Positions 1-9,898 of a DNA stretch of 64,000 bases are shown in pieces. Each line of letters begins with the position of its first letter. Within the stretch, counting starts at the first letter, position 1. The DNA lies in the NCBI RefSeq assembly GCF_030758755.1, contig NZ_CP132387.1:2285001-2349000 (forward strand). The letters run 5' to 3'. This DNA comes from Bartonella apihabitans. Lineage in GTDB: Bacteria > Pseudomonadota > Alphaproteobacteria > Rhizobiales > Rhizobiaceae. The notes under the pieces are model-generated. The model saw only the letters and a program-made list of their open reading frames with translations. It did not search any database and was not told the origin of the DNA. The position numbers were made by a program, and so were the translations under genes.

Positions 1-792
1 ATAGGCAATTGCTTTTTCCAGCATTTCACCTTTTGGCGCGCGCGGACGGCTCCGGATATAATCAAAAGTGGTTTCATCCGGTGCGATCATTCCGGCTCGT
101 GCACCGGCTTCAATCGACATATTGCAGACAGTCATGCGACCTTCCATAGAAAGGCCACGAATTGCTTCACCGGCAAATTCGATCACATGACCGGTTCCAC
201 CGGCTGTGCCGATTTTTCCAATAATGGCCAGCACAAGATCTTTTGCAGTCACGCCTTTTGGCAGACTACCATTGACCTGAACCAGCATATTTTTCGATTT
301 TTTCTGGATCAGTGTCTGGGTTGCCAGAACATGCTCGACCTCGGATGTTCCGATACCATGGGCAAGAGCACCGAAAGCTCCATGCGTCGAGGTATGGCTA
401 TCACCGCACACAATCGTCATGCCGGGCAGAGTAAAGCCTTGCTCGGGGCCTATGATATGGACAATACCCTGACGTTTATCGTTCTGGTTAAAATATTCTA
501 TGCCGAATTCGGAGGTATTTTTTGCCAAAGCCTCGACCTGCGTGCGGCTTTGCTCGTTCTTGATACCTTTTGCACGATCGGGAGATGTCGGAATATTATG
601 ATCGACAACTGCCAATGTTTTTTCCGGATGGCGCACAGGACGATGGGCGATACGCAAACCTTCAAAAGCTTGAGGGCTGGTCACTTCATGAACAAGATGA
701 CGATCAATATAGAGTAGGCAAGTTCCGTCTTCCTGACGGTCTACAATATGATCTTCAAAAATCTTGTCATAAAGTGTACGCGGGGCACTCAT
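1..792 (-). CDS. leuC: 3-isopropylmalate dehydratase large subunit (5' part, runs off the window)
   Basis: LeuC with LeuD isomerises 2-isopropylmalate to 3-isopropylmalate in cytosolic leucine synthesis, using a 4Fe-4S cluster of the aconitase family. The ATG at 792 opens [15 protein letters not shown], the usual LeuC N-terminus. Further on come [21 protein letters not shown] (with the first cluster-region Cys), [12 protein letters not shown] and [13 protein letters not shown], all family signatures. 264 codons are present of the roughly 470 expected; the rest, with the second and third cluster cysteines, lies beyond base 1. The gene lies downstream of rplS on the same strand, separated by the rplS terminator, so it is probably expressed from its own promoter. 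The frame is intact in the visible part. Identity is very secure. Confidence 0.96.
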   Translation of the reverse strand, partial: MSAPRTLYDKIFEDHIVDRQEDGTCLLYIDRHLVHEVTSPQAFEGLRIAHRPVRHPEKTLAVVDHNIPTSPDRAKGIKNEQSRTQVEALAKNTSEFGIEYFNQNDKRQGIVHIIGPEQGFTLPGMTIVCGDSHTSTHGAFGALAHGIGTSEVEHVLATQTLIQKKSKNMLVQVNGSLPKGVTAKDLVLAIIGKIGTAGGTGHVIEFAGEAIRGLSMEGRMTVCNMSIEAGARAGMIAPDETTFDYIRSRPRAPKGEMLEKAIAY

Positions 793-940
793 TTTTTTGT
801 CCTTGAATATTATAATCTAGGTGTTTTTATCTTTTAGACCGGCCATTATTCGACGATCATTCTAAAAGTCAATTCACTTGATATGAGATAAGAACAACCT
901 GTCGATTTTACAAATTCCGATGAAGTTCAATAAAAGATAA

Positions 941-972
941 TATTATAAAAAAAGCGGCTTAAAAGCCGCTTT
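941..972 (-). terminator. Rho-independent terminator after rplS
   Basis: A perfect 10-bp inverted repeat (AAAGCGGCTT, arms 951-960 and 963-972, 2-nt loop) is followed on the minus strand by a run of seven T residues. It sits 26 bases past the rplS stop. Confidence 0.85.
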
Positions 973-997
973 TATCTCAAATAAAACCAATCGGCTT

Positions 998-1459
998 TTA
1001 TTCTGATTTCTGTTCAGCTTCCGGTAGCGGTGCAGCCACTGTTTCAACAGTGACAGTTTCAGCCACACCGGTGCTTGGAACATCAACCGCCTTCTTGCGG
1101 TAATCTCTTTTCTCGGAAATGCGGGCAGCTTTACCGGTAAGGCCACGCAAATAATAGAGTTTAGCACGACGCACATTACCACGACGAACGACTTCAACGC
1201 CCTCGACAAGTGGTGAATATACCGGAAATACGCGTTCTACACCCTCGCCATAAGAAATTTTACGAACGGTGAATGTCTCGTTAAGACCACCACCCGAACG
1301 GGCAATGCAAACACCTTCATAAGCTTGAACACGGGTACGTGTACCTTCAGTCACACGAACCGAAACGCGAAGTGTGTCACCGGCCTGAAAGGCTGGGAGT
1401 TTGCGCTTTTCTTCAATTTTTGCGCGCTGCTCGGCGTCGAGCTGTTGTATAATATTCAT
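998..1459 (-). CDS. rplS: 50S ribosomal protein L19
   Basis: L19 sits at the 30S-50S interface of the ribosome. The 153-residue product begins [11 protein letters not shown] and contains [13 protein letters not shown], the [14 protein letters not shown] loop, [17 protein letters not shown] and the basic [14 protein letters not shown] segment, which define the family. It carries an Ala/Val/Glu-rich tail of about 25 residues beyond the conserved core, common in Hyphomicrobiales. It follows trmD on the same strand with a gap of about 180 bases, the usual rimM-trmD-rplS order, and ends at a strong terminator. Confidence 0.97.
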   Translation of the reverse strand: MNIIQQLDAEQRAKIEEKRKLPAFQAGDTLRVSVRVTEGTRTRVQAYEGVCIARSGGGLNETFTVRKISYGEGVERVFPVYSPLVEGVEVVRRGNVRRAKLYYLRGLTGKAARISEKRDYRKKAVDVPSTGVAETVTVETVAAPLPEAEQKSE

Positions 1460-1637
1460 CTCATCAATCCTTCATGTTCTTCTCGAACAGTCAGAGCGCT
1501 CGACTCTTGCCCTCGAAACCTTGTTCCTTCGGCTATGCCTTGCGGCAGGAGCGGGTTCACCATCCATTAATTTCCGGATGCAGATGACGTACCATCTGAA
1601 AACGTGGTTTGCCCATTACACTATCGCGCAAACTGAA

Positions 1638-2337
1638 TCAAGCTTTCCTGTTATTTTTCTCGTAAATCGAATAAAGATCCGGCCGTCTTGCTCTGGTTAT
1701 TTCTTCCGACCGGCTTTTACGCCATTTTTCAATTTCCTGATGGTTTCCCGATGTCAAAACGTCGGGAATTGATCTGCCTTCAAATATTTGTGGCCTTGTA
1801 TATTGCGGATATTCAAGAAGTCCGGCTTCGAAACTTTCCTGTTCGCCCGATTGATTGTTCCCCATCACACCGGGCAAAAGCCGCACAATCGAATCAAGTA
1901 TAATGAATGGCCGCCCCCTCGCCACCGGAAAGAACGTAATCACCAATCGAGACCTCGATAAGATTTCTGGCTTCGATCACCCTTTCGTCCACACCTTCGA
2001 AACGTCCGCAGACGAGCGTTACGCCCCCGCCATCTTTCAATTCATGAGCCATTTTCTGGTTGAAACTGCGCCCGCGCGGGCTCATCAACAAACGGGGATA
2101 ATGATTGTCAAGACTGTCAATGGCTTTTGCGAGCACATCAGGCTTCATGACCATTCCGGCACCGCCGCCGGAGGGTGTGTCATCCACACTATGATGACGG
2201 TCAGATGCGAAATCTCTTATCTGGACTTTATCAAGCGACCAGATGCCGTTTTCCAATGCGCGACCCGCCATTGAGTGGCCGAGAAACCCCGGAAACATTT
2301 CCGGATAAAGAGTAAGTACAGACGCTTTGAAACTCAT
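1638..2337 (-). pseudogene. trmD: tRNA (guanine-N1)-methyltransferase, frameshifted
   Basis: TrmD makes m1G37 in tRNAs and prevents +1 frameshifting; it is a SPOUT-fold, AdoMet-dependent enzyme. Frame one (2337 to 1894) gives [31 protein letters not shown] and [11 protein letters not shown], and reaches the knot motif [10 protein letters not shown]. It then goes out of frame at about 1903-1918, next to a G5 run. The next frame resumes with [14 protein letters not shown] and continues to the normal C-terminus at 1638. Exactly one nucleotide is in excess, and removing it restores a 233-residue TrmD. The ATG overlaps the rimM stop as ATGA, so the two are translationally coupled. As trmD is normally essential, a base-calling indel is more likely than true loss. 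Confidence 0.9.
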
Positions 2338-2885
2338 TGTTCTTCCTCGTGACCCGAATCCAGATCATCGTCAACAAGACCTGCTGCAAGCCGATCAATG
2401 GAGATAAATCCCTCACCGATATCGATTTCCGGAACGGCAGCTTTTGAAAAGGGAATGAGTTTGAGCCCCTCGCCTTCAATCTTGAGTTCAAGAATATCAC
2501 CACCACCGAAATCAAAGACGGCATTGACCTTGCCGATCACTTGACCGGTTTCGTCTCTGACACGCAAACCGATAAGATCGGTCTGATAAAACTCGTCCTC
2601 TTCGAGATCATCCGGCAATCGTTGCCGATCGACATAAAGCGCTATTCCATTGAGCGCCTCGGCGCTATTGCGATCATCAATACCAGAAAAATGCGCAATG
2701 ACGGCGTTGCCCGTTTTTCTGATATGGTCAATCTTGAAAGAGCGGCCATTTTCGTCGAATAGCTTACCATAAGACGAGAGTCCGAGAGGATCGGCGGTAA
2801 ATACTTCAAGTTTTACATCGCCTTTAATACCGTGGGCTGCCGCGATGGTTGCAAGGCGCACAAAATTATCTTTGCTTTTTCCCAT
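2334..2885 (-). CDS. rimM: Ribosome maturation factor RimM
   Basis: RimM helps assemble the head of the 30S subunit by binding S19 and contains a PRC-barrel domain. The ATG at 2885 gives [20 protein letters not shown] (183 residues). This matches the usual RimM N-terminus better than the TTG seven codons upstream at 2906. The N-terminal RimM fold contains [15 protein letters not shown]. The C-terminal PRC barrel contains [19 protein letters not shown] and [16 protein letters not shown]. The stop codon overlaps the trmD start by four bases. It is the first gene of the rimM-trmD-rplS group here; the usual upstream partner rpsP lies 23 kb away. Confidence 0.95.
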   Translation of the reverse strand: MGKSKDNFVRLATIAAAHGIKGDVKLEVFTADPLGLSSYGKLFDENGRSFKIDHIRKTGNAVIAHFSGIDDRNSAEALNGIALYVDRQRLPDDLEEDEFYQTDLIGLRVRDETGQVIGKVNAVFDFGGGDILELKIEGEGLKLIPFSKAAVPEIDIGEGFISIDRLAAGLVDDDLDSGHEEEQ

Positions 2886-3142
2886 ATGGTTCCACTTTTG
2901 CTCCAATTTGCGGCTTTCAGCTCTTAAAAATCGGCTTTTCTTAAAAATTTACTTCAAGCTTGAGACTTTTTTAATAATACCCGCTCAAAATTCAAGCCGT
3001 TCGCTTTAATATGGTTCATCTACTATATTCAATAGGGATCGAGAGAAAACCGTTCTATCCCGATTGAAAAGCAACAATGGCGGCTTTGGGGTCAAAATAT
3101 TGCAAAACGTAGCCATTTTAAAAACACTTCAGGAGGGTTTCT

Positions 3143-3973
3143 ATGCCAACAGTTATGCTTTTTTATAAAAACATCGTCCCCATTTCACGCGAAACACACA
3201 AAAAACTGAAATTCAGTGCTCCGAAAAATCTCGATTTTGCAGCCAATACCCACTGGGTTCCATTGGCTGGTGAAGAATTCTATCAGGCCGCTTTGAACTA
3301 CCCGATTTTGTTTATGGGTGCCGAAGATAAAGAAGGTAAAATTACCTATACTGCGGTTGCCATGCTCGGTTTGGCAAATGATGAAAACGATTATCTTGAC
3401 AAGGATAAAAAATGGCGTCCCGACACATATATTCCGGCGTTCGTCCGCCGTTATCCATTTGTGTTGGCAGGTGCACCTGACCAGAAAGAATTGACTGTCT
3501 GTTTCGATTCCGAATTAGGCATGTTCAACGAAGTTGAAGGAATTGATCTCTTTAACAGCGATGGCAGTGTTTCACCTTTTATGGAAGATCGTATCAATTT
3601 CCTGAACGCTTTCAAAAACAGCATGGAACAGACAAGCAAATTTCTGGAAACTATTGCCAAAATGGGCCTGTTCAAAAAACAGTCGATCGACATACGCTCG
3701 CAAAGCGGACAGACGGCAAGGCTCGAAAATTTCTGGATTATCGACACCGAAAAATTCAACAAGCTTTCCGGCGACCAACTGGCAAAACTCCACAAACAAG
3801 GTTTTCTTGGCTGGATCTTTGCCCAATTAATGTCGATGAACAATTTGCCGGGCTTGATGAATCTCCACCTTGCCCATATGAAAAATGCAATAACTGCACC
3901 AAAGTCGGCCATATCCGATAAAACCGGCGAAGCCACTAAAAAAAATAAACCTGCCTCGACAAAAATCAATTAA
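3143..3973 (+). CDS. SapC family protein
   Basis: The 276-residue product matches the SapC family (PF07277-type), proteins of unknown biochemical role named after S-layer/peptide-export loci. Characteristic stretches are HWVPLAGEEFYQAALNYPI, the AFVRRYPFVLA motif and SEGI-like spacing around EVEGIDLFN, followed by the FLETIAKMGLFK helix. There is no signal peptide or membrane segment. The C-terminus is Lys/Thr-rich and low-complexity. A strong AGGAGGG ribosome site lies about 6 bases before the ATG. It stands alone between divergent rimM and downstream xerC. The family call is good; the function is unknown. Confidence 0.85.
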   Translation: MPTVMLFYKNIVPISRETHKKLKFSAPKNLDFAANTHWVPLAGEEFYQAALNYPILFMGAEDKEGKITYTAVAMLGLANDENDYLDKDKKWRPDTYIPAFVRRYPFVLAGAPDQKELTVCFDSELGMFNEVEGIDLFNSDGSVSPFMEDRINFLNAFKNSMEQTSKFLETIAKMGLFKKQSIDIRSQSGQTARLENFWIIDTEKFNKLSGDQLAKLHKQGFLGWIFAQLMSMNNLPGLMNLHLAHMKNAITAPKSAISDKTGEATKKNKPASTKIN

Positions 3974-4027
3974 GGTCTCTCGAACAGAGAAACCCGATGT
4001 TAAACTCTGTCATGGTAGATTGATGCC

Positions 4028-4981
4028 ATGACAGAGATCTCTACCTCCGATCTTCCATTATTGGAAGCAACGCCAAAGCTTTTGTCCGCGCGCAAAGACT
4101 GGCTCGAGCAGCTTGAAAAAACGCGCCGTGTTGCTAAACTCACAGTTGAAGCTTATGAACGGGATAGCCGACAATTTCTAAGTTTTCTTTGTGGGCATCT
4201 CGGACATCGTCCCGACATTTCCGACATTTCCGAACTTCGCGTTGCCGATATAAGATCATTTCTTGCCTATAGACGCAATGAAGGCGTTGGCTCGCGTTCA
4301 CTCGGGCGCGGTCTTGCCGGTTTACGCTCGTTTTTCAGATTTTTAACACGTGCCGGACTTGCCGATGTGCCGGCGGCGCGTGTTGTGCGCACACCGAAAC
4401 AGCCGAAATCTTTGCCAAAACCGCTCAATATCGCCGATGCACTACATATTGTTGACAAGAAAACCCAGCTTGATGACGAGCCTTGGGTTGCTTCCAGAAA
4501 CGCTGCCATTCTCACTCTCTGTTATGGATGCGGCCTGAGAATATCGGAAGCTTTATCACTAACGCCTGCAGATTTCGGTGACAAAAGCACCACCAGCATT
4601 TATGTGACCGGTAAGGGAGGGAAAACCCGTCTCGTTCCGGTTATTCCGGCTGTCCACGAGGCAATAGATGATTATCTTTCCTGTTGTCCGTTCATTCTAC
4701 CACCCGATCAACCTTTATTCCGTGGTGTGCGTGGTGGAAAATTGCAAAGGGCAATTGTCGAACGCGCTGTTCAGCAATTGCGCTCGAGCCTAGGCCTTCC
4801 CGATAGTGTTACTCCGCATGCCCTCAGGCATTCTTTTGCAACACATTTATTATCGCGCGGGGGAGATCTCCGCACTATTCAGGAATTGCTCGGTCACGCA
4901 AGTCTTTCGACAACACAAATCTACACCGGTGTCGATACCGACCGTCTCATGGAAGTATATAAAAAAGCCCATCCACGCTGA
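4028..4981 (+). CDS. xerC: Site-specific tyrosine recombinase XerC
   Basis: XerC acts with XerD at dif to resolve chromosome dimers. The 317-residue product has an N-terminal SAM-like core-binding domain (about residues 18-110) and a C-terminal catalytic domain. The catalytic set is complete: R171 (GLRISEAL), K196 (TGKGGKTR), H264 and R267 (HALRHSFATHL), H290 (LLGHASLSTT) and nucleophile Y299. The tail DRLMEVYKKAHPR is typical of alphaproteobacterial XerC rather than XerD. It is a chromosomal housekeeping recombinase, with no integrase-like extensions and no att repeats beside it. Confidence 0.93.
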   Translation: MTEISTSDLPLLEATPKLLSARKDWLEQLEKTRRVAKLTVEAYERDSRQFLSFLCGHLGHRPDISDISELRVADIRSFLAYRRNEGVGSRSLGRGLAGLRSFFRFLTRAGLADVPAARVVRTPKQPKSLPKPLNIADALHIVDKKTQLDDEPWVASRNAAILTLCYGCGLRISEALSLTPADFGDKSTTSIYVTGKGGKTRLVPVIPAVHEAIDDYLSCCPFILPPDQPLFRGVRGGKLQRAIVERAVQQLRSSLGLPDSVTPHALRHSFATHLLSRGGDLRTIQELLGHASLSTTQIYTGVDTDRLMEVYKKAHPR

Positions 4982-5153
4982 GGGTCACCTCTTGTTTAAA
5001 AACATGCTTGCCGAATTACCGTTGATAAACGGTCATTGACTTTACCATTTAAAATTCGGGAATATTGGAAATACGGAATTTTGTTCGACAATCATCCTGA
5101 AGCACAAGACTGATCCGGTATGATTTAAAAAGTTTTATTGTTTTGTAAAATGA

Positions 5154-5177
5154 AACCGGATGATCTTACATCCGGTT
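5154..5177 (-). terminator. Probable terminator after bolA
   Basis: A 9-bp inverted repeat (AACCGGATG / CATCCGGTT, 6-nt loop) overlaps the bolA stop and is followed on the minus strand by a T-rich run. It could also slow read-through from xerC on the other strand. Confidence 0.6.
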
Positions 5178-5457
5178 ATTCGGCCTTGGCTTCAATGGCC
5201 AAAGCATGGATACCACTTTCAAGTTCATGCTTGAGCACGTGATTTATTGCGCGATGGATATCCACCCGTTTCATACCTTTAAAAGCCTTTGCAGTAATTT
5301 TTACCCGAAAATGCGTTTCGCCTTTACCATCGAAACTACGGCCGTCATCGTGTTGGTGACCGGCGTGAAGATGGCTTTCATTAATAATTTCAATAGCGGA
5401 CGGAGAAAACGCAGCTTGTAGCTTTTTCTCGATTGTTTCCGCAACTGTGCTGGACAT
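5176..5457 (-). CDS. bolA: BolA family protein
   Basis: This is a 93-residue BolA-fold protein (class II KH-like). BolA proteins bind monothiol glutaredoxins and [2Fe-2S] clusters, and some regulate transcription. The sequence shows the invariant ESHLHAGH loop, the FRVKITAKAFKGMKRVDIHRAIN segment and the terminal GIHALAIEAKA strand, with conserved histidines at the probable cluster-binding positions. It is divergent from the J-domain gene starting about 140 bases away. Which BolA subclass it belongs to cannot be decided from sequence alone. Confidence 0.92.
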   Translation of the reverse strand: MSSTVAETIEKKLQAAFSPSAIEIINESHLHAGHQHDDGRSFDGKGETHFRVKITAKAFKGMKRVDIHRAINHVLKHELESGIHALAIEAKAE

Positions 5458-5656
5458 TTTCTTCTTTTAACCCCATATGTGAGCGGTAAGTTTCACCCGA
5501 TTCTTGATATTCAGGAAATCGGCAACTCACATGTGGGAACAAAAATCCCGAAAGTCAATTCTTGCCAAACATGTATATTGTGTTTTAAGTCGGAAACATG
5601 ACGACCACATCGAAATTATTTGACTCAATCCGCATCAGTTCCAATAGAAAAAGAAG

Positions 5657-6214
5657 GTGGAACCTCAGGTTCCCCAATGTCAATGGGAAGGATGCACCAA
5701 ACCCGGCACTCATCGGGCTCCGGCGGGGCGCGATCATGAGGGAGAATATCTTCATTTCTGCCTCGAACATGTGCGCGAATATAACAAGAATTTCAATTAT
5801 TTCACCGGTTTGAAAGATGAAGAAATCGCGAAATTCCAGAAAGATGCTCTGACTGGCCATCGCCCGACCTGGAAATCGGGTGTCAATGCCACTGCTGCCA
5901 AACCTGCAGCCGATTTTTCGAGAATCCGTTCCGGTTCAGCCGCTTATCAGAACCGGGTGAACGATCCGCTTCATATGTTCAATCAACAAAGCCGGGCAAC
6001 CAACGCACCGCGGAAATTGAAAACACTGGAAGCGCGGGCTTTCATGACATTAGGTCTTGACGCCAATGCAACCAGCCGTGACATAAAGGCGAAATATAAG
6101 GCTCTGGTAAAACTTCATCACCCTGATGCAAATGGGGGTGACCGGTCTTCCGAAGATCGCTTGCGTGAAGTATTACAGGCATATAACCTGCTGAAAAATG
6201 CCGGCTTTTGCTAA
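5657..6214 (+). CDS. J-domain (DnaJ-like) protein with N-terminal Cys/His motif; probable 5' frameshift
   Basis: The open frame from GTG 5657 encodes 185 residues. An N-terminal C8-x4-C13 ... C35-x2-H38 motif could bind zinc. A linker follows, then a C-terminal J domain (about residues 125-185) with the HPD motif at 155-157 that stimulates Hsp70 ATPase. Homologues usually begin earlier, with an MT..SK.FDSIRI segment. That segment is present from ATG 5598 in another frame, and one extra A in the A5 run at 5648-5652 would fuse it as SNRKKK-VEPQVPQ. The true gene is therefore probably 5598-6214. It precedes cobS-cobT on the same strand. It is not the general chaperone DnaJ, lacking the Gly/Phe and central zinc domains. 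Confidence 0.85.
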   Translation: MEPQVPQCQWEGCTKPGTHRAPAGRDHEGEYLHFCLEHVREYNKNFNYFTGLKDEEIAKFQKDALTGHRPTWKSGVNATAAKPAADFSRIRSGSAAYQNRVNDPLHMFNQQSRATNAPRKLKTLEARAFMTLGLDANATSRDIKAKYKALVKLHHPDANGGDRSSEDRLREVLQAYNLLKNAGFC

Positions 6215-6380
6215 CGTCAAATTGAAGACCAAAAGACAATTCTTTTCAATGGAACATTGAAATTCTTGTCTGACTGTCTGATAACAGATCGAGAGCTTGT
6301 AGCTCTTCAATTTAAAACACATTATAGCTATATGGTGTGTTCATATTTAATTCGGACAGCGGTTTTATCCGTATGGAGGC

Positions 6381-7370
6381 ATGATGACAAAGGACGATCT
6401 GGGTATTGATAATGTGCCGGATATAACGGTTTCGGCACGCAAACTTTTCGGTATTGATACCGATATGCAGGTTCCAGCGTTCAGCGAAACAGATCCCAAT
6501 GTGCCCGAGCTTGATCCGGATTATCTATTCGATCGGGAAACAACTTTGGCCATCCTTGCCGGTTTTGCCTTCAATCGTCGTGTGATGGTTTCAGGCTATC
6601 ACGGTACCGGTAAATCCACCCATATCGAGCAGATTGCAGCGCGTTTGAACTGGCCTTGTATCCGCGTTAATCTTGATAGCCACGTCAGTCGTATCGACCT
6701 TGTCGGAAAGGATGCGATTGTTATCAAAGACGGTATGCAGGTGACAGAATTTCAGGATGGTATTCTGCCATGGGCCTATCAAAGAAATGTTGCACTGGTT
6801 TTTGATGAATATGATGCCGGTCGTCCTGATGTCATGTTTGTTATCCAGCGTGTATTGGAATCGTCTGGACGTTTGACCTTGCTTGATCAGAGTTGTGTTA
6901 TTTCACCGCATCCTGCTTTTCGTCTGTTTGCTACAGCAAACACAATCGGTCTGGGTGACACAACCGGCCTTTATCACGGCACACAGCAAATCAACCAGGC
7001 GCAAATGGACCGCTGGTCGATTGTGACAACCTTGAATTATTTGCCGCATGACAATGAAGTCAATATTGTTCTGGCAAAGGCAAAATCCTTCCGCACCAAG
7101 GAAGGCCGCGAAACTGTATCACAAATGGTTCATGTTGCCGATATGACGAGACAGGCGTTCATCAATGGCGATCTGTCAACGGTTATGAGCCCGCGTACTG
7201 TGATTACCTGGGCCGAGAACACCGAAATTTTCAAGGATCTGGGATTTGCATTCCGCCTTACATTTTTAAACAAGTGCGACGAATTGGAACGCCCGATCGT
7301 TGCCGAATTCTATCAACGGGCTTTTGGCAAAGAATTGCCTGAATCCCTTGCCAACTCGGTTTTGTCATAA
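6381..7370 (+). CDS. cobS: Cobaltochelatase subunit CobS (AAA+ ATPase)
   Basis: CobS is the AAA+ motor of the aerobic cobaltochelatase CobNST, which inserts Co2+ into hydrogenobyrinate diamide. The 329-residue product shows GYHGTGKST (Walker A, about residues 72-80), LVFDEYDAG (Walker B, about 140) and an ATANTIG sensor region (about 187), in the MoxR-like order. The N-terminus [15 protein letters not shown] is typical of CobS. It is followed 11 bases later by cobT and was probably co-transcribed with it. No cobN or other cobalamin gene is in the window, so its role here is inferred from family only. Confidence 0.94.
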   Translation: MMTKDDLGIDNVPDITVSARKLFGIDTDMQVPAFSETDPNVPELDPDYLFDRETTLAILAGFAFNRRVMVSGYHGTGKSTHIEQIAARLNWPCIRVNLDSHVSRIDLVGKDAIVIKDGMQVTEFQDGILPWAYQRNVALVFDEYDAGRPDVMFVIQRVLESSGRLTLLDQSCVISPHPAFRLFATANTIGLGDTTGLYHGTQQINQAQMDRWSIVTTLNYLPHDNEVNIVLAKAKSFRTKEGRETVSQMVHVADMTRQAFINGDLSTVMSPRTVITWAENTEIFKDLGFAFRLTFLNKCDELERPIVAEFYQRAFGKELPESLANSVLS

Positions 7371-7381
7371 GGAAAGCAGCT

Positions 7382-9259
7382 TTGGCAGCACAATCAGGAG
7401 ACAATTCACGCGAACGTCCTTCGGGACTGATTGACAGTGAACCGTTCAAACGGGCGACAACTGTATGCATGCGTGCAGTCTCGGGTGATCATGAGCTGGA
7501 TGTGGTCTTCGGTGAAGACCGTCCCTCAATAGTAGGAGGACATGCAAGACTTCCTGAAATACCGCGTCACCCGACATATAATGATTTTGCTGTTACCCGT
7601 GGACTTGCTGATTCCATGGCTTTGCGTCAGGCCTGGCATGATAGTGAAATCCATTCCAATCTTGCTCCACAAGTGCCCGAAGCACGTGCTGTCTATGATG
7701 CCGTCGAACAGGCGCGCGTGGAAGCTATCGGCACACTTGCCATGGAAGGCATGGCAGAAAACCTTGATGCGATGCTTGCCGATAAATACAAGCGGGCAAA
7801 TTATCAGGCTATCACCACAAAGGAAGAAGCGCCGCTTGAAGAAGCTTTGGCACTGATGGTGCGTGAAAAGATTACCGGCCGTAAACCACCTGAAGAAGCT
7901 GGTCCCGTCGTTGATTTATGGCGTGACTGGATTGAGGAAAAAGCCGGAACAGATCTCGATCATCTGGCAAAAAATGTCAATGATCAGGACAAGTTTGCCC
8001 GCATTGTGCGTAATATGTTGGCATCCATGCAACTTGCTGACAGCCTCGAAGATAACGAGACCGATAGCGAGGGCGAAAACGAGGATGAAAACAACGAACC
8101 TCAGGAAAACGAGGACGGCGATTCAAAAGAACAGGAAGGTTCTGATAAAACCGAAAGCGAACCATCTGATGATGTTGATGAAAATGCCGAAGACGGAGAC
8201 ATGGAAGCCTCTGATTCGGCAGATGATGATGGCAGCGATTCCGAAGAGATAGACACCGAGCAGACCCCTGGTCAAACAAAACGCCCGCAACCGCCATTTT
8301 CCGATATGAACGAGCTTGGCGATTACAAAGTCTATACGCGCGAATTTGACGAGGAAGTCGAAGCATCCGAACTTTGCGACATTGAAGAACTCACAAAATT
8401 ACGTGCGTTTCTTGATAAGCAGCTTACCAATTTGCAAGGCGCTGTCGGCAAACTTGCTAACCGCTTACAACGGCGCTTGATGGCTCAGCAAAACAGGTCA
8501 TGGAATTTCGACCTTGAAGAAGGCTATCTCGATTCGGCAAGGCTGCCGCGTGTCGTGATTGACCCGACACAGCCACTTTCTTTCAAACAGGAGCGCGATA
8601 CCGATTTTCGCGATACCGTTGTCTCGTTGGTCATTGATAATTCCGGCTCCATGAGAGGGCGCCCCATTACTGTTGCTGCAACCTGCGTCGATATTCTGGC
8701 AAGGACACTTGAACGTTGTGGCGTGAAGGTTGAAATTCTGGGCTTTACCACAAAAGCATGGAAAGGTGGCCAATCACGCGAAAAATGGCTTGCCAACGGT
8801 AAACCTGCCAATCCGGGTCGCCTGAACGATCTCCGCCACATTATTTATAAAAGTGCCGACACACCTTGGCGGCGCGCAAAGCGCAATCTTGGCCTGATGA
8901 TGCGTGAAGGGCTCCTTAAAGAAAATATCGACGGGGAAGCTTTGATATGGGCTCACCAACGGTTACTTGGCCGGCGCGAATACCGGCGCATTCTGATGAT
9001 GATTTCTGACGGTGCTCCGGTTGATGATTCCACACTTTCTGTCAATCCGGGTAATTATCTGGAAAAGCATTTGCGCGCTGTTATTGAAGAAATAGAAGCA
9101 CACTCTCCGGTCGAATTGATTGCAATCGGTATCGGTCATGATGTCACCCGCTATTATCAGCGTGCTGTGACAATTGTTGATGCGGAAGAACTTGCCGGCG
9201 CCATGACCGAACAACTTGCAAGCCTGTTTGACGAGGATGAATCCCGTAAAGCCCATTAG
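7382..9259 (+). CDS. cobT: Cobaltochelatase subunit CobT (VWA protein)
   Basis: CobT forms the hexameric partner of CobS in cobaltochelatase. The 625-residue product starts with TTG at 7382, 11 bases after cobS. A helical N-terminal domain is followed by a long acidic, low-complexity linker (about residues 221-297, rich in Asp/Glu/Ser). Then comes a C-terminal von Willebrand factor A domain with the MIDAS motif VIDNSGSM (about residue 418 onward) and later [12 protein letters not shown]. Length and order match the family. CobS-CobT pairs also persist in lineages without full cobalamin synthesis, so metal chelation is a family assignment and not proven here. Confidence 0.93.
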   Translation: MAAQSGDNSRERPSGLIDSEPFKRATTVCMRAVSGDHELDVVFGEDRPSIVGGHARLPEIPRHPTYNDFAVTRGLADSMALRQAWHDSEIHSNLAPQVPEARAVYDAVEQARVEAIGTLAMEGMAENLDAMLADKYKRANYQAITTKEEAPLEEALALMVREKITGRKPPEEAGPVVDLWRDWIEEKAGTDLDHLAKNVNDQDKFARIVRNMLASMQLADSLEDNETDSEGENEDENNEPQENEDGDSKEQEGSDKTESEPSDDVDENAEDGDMEASDSADDDGSDSEEIDTEQTPGQTKRPQPPFSDMNELGDYKVYTREFDEEVEASELCDIEELTKLRAFLDKQLTNLQGAVGKLANRLQRRLMAQQNRSWNFDLEEGYLDSARLPRVVIDPTQPLSFKQERDTDFRDTVVSLVIDNSGSMRGRPITVAATCVDILARTLERCGVKVEILGFTTKAWKGGQSREKWLANGKPANPGRLNDLRHIIYKSADTPWRRAKRNLGLMMREGLLKENIDGEALIWAHQRLLGRREYRRILMMISDGAPVDDSTLSVNPGNYLEKHLRAVIEEIEAHSPVELIAIGIGHDVTRYYQRAVTIVDAEELAGAMTEQLASLFDEDESRKAH

Positions 9260-9771
9260 GCTTATCTTCTACCCGCTGCGGTTTTGCAATTTTCATTCTT
9301 CAATCAGAATTTTGCGACAAACAATCACGCAATCACAGCGTCTTTGAATATCTGTGTTTAAACGTAACCGAGTTTTCGGAAATTTGCATTCATTCCGTAT
9401 TTTCCTAAACGCCGGTGTTCCGGTTATCCAGTCCATTGTCTTCTTTATTTGCTGGATTTTAAAAACAATCAGGTAACAGCAGGAAGACAAACGACTTCCG
9501 ACGTCATTCTCACTCACTAACAGGAAAATTATCTAGACGAAAATGCCATCGAGATTTGCACTTCCACTCTATCAGGCCATGACATTTTCTAGCGGAAGCG
9601 ATGCAATATTCTTGAGGCTTTCGTCCTGAAGATTCTTTTTGACTCCCGAACAACAGCATAAGAACACCAATCCCGCAGTGAAACCCGACCATGCTGTTTA
9701 TGCATGCGTTTCTTTAACCGATGATGCAATCATCAAATCGACATTCTTTAAAAATCGGAAACCCGTTCTAT
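9260..9771. other. Intergenic stretch, nothing recognised
   Basis: These 510 bases lie between the cobT stop and the 3' end of the group II intron remnant. I see no credible gene or RNA. A short palindromic patch at about 9720-9736 may be the hairpin beside which the intron inserted. Confidence 0.5.
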
Positions 9772-9773
9772 GT

Positions 9774-9807
9774 CGGTTAGCAGCAGCACATTACTGTGCC
9801 ACCCCCC
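9774..9807 (-). ncRNA. Group II intron domain VI-like hairpin and 3' end
   Basis: Directly after domain V comes GGCACAGTAATGTGCTG, an imperfect hairpin with an unpaired A as expected for the branch-point helix, then CTAACCGAC, close to the common bacterial group II 3' end. The exact splice boundary is inferred. Confidence 0.6.
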
Positions 9808-9810
9808 CAA

Positions 9811-9844
9811 GAACCGTACACGCAAGTTCCCCCGCATATGGCTC
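9811..9844 (-). ncRNA. Group II intron domain V
   Basis: The minus strand from 9844 reads GAGCCATATGCGGGGG... to ...GTACGGTTC at 9811. It is exactly 34 nt, with the AGC catalytic triad, a GGAA-type tetraloop and a bulged helix. This is the signature catalytic hairpin of group II introns and is well preserved compared with the protein. Confidence 0.88.
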
Positions 9845-9898
9845 AAGCCTTTATAAGCCCGCACTACTGTTTGGGCCAGCAACATTTTAACTGTTGGG

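Noticed and set aside
1903..1918. Programmed ribosomal frameshift in trmD (and similarly gpsA, ffh, gamma subunit)
   Set aside because: No shared slippery motif or downstream structure among the sites, and mixed +1/-1 directions; indel errors fit better.
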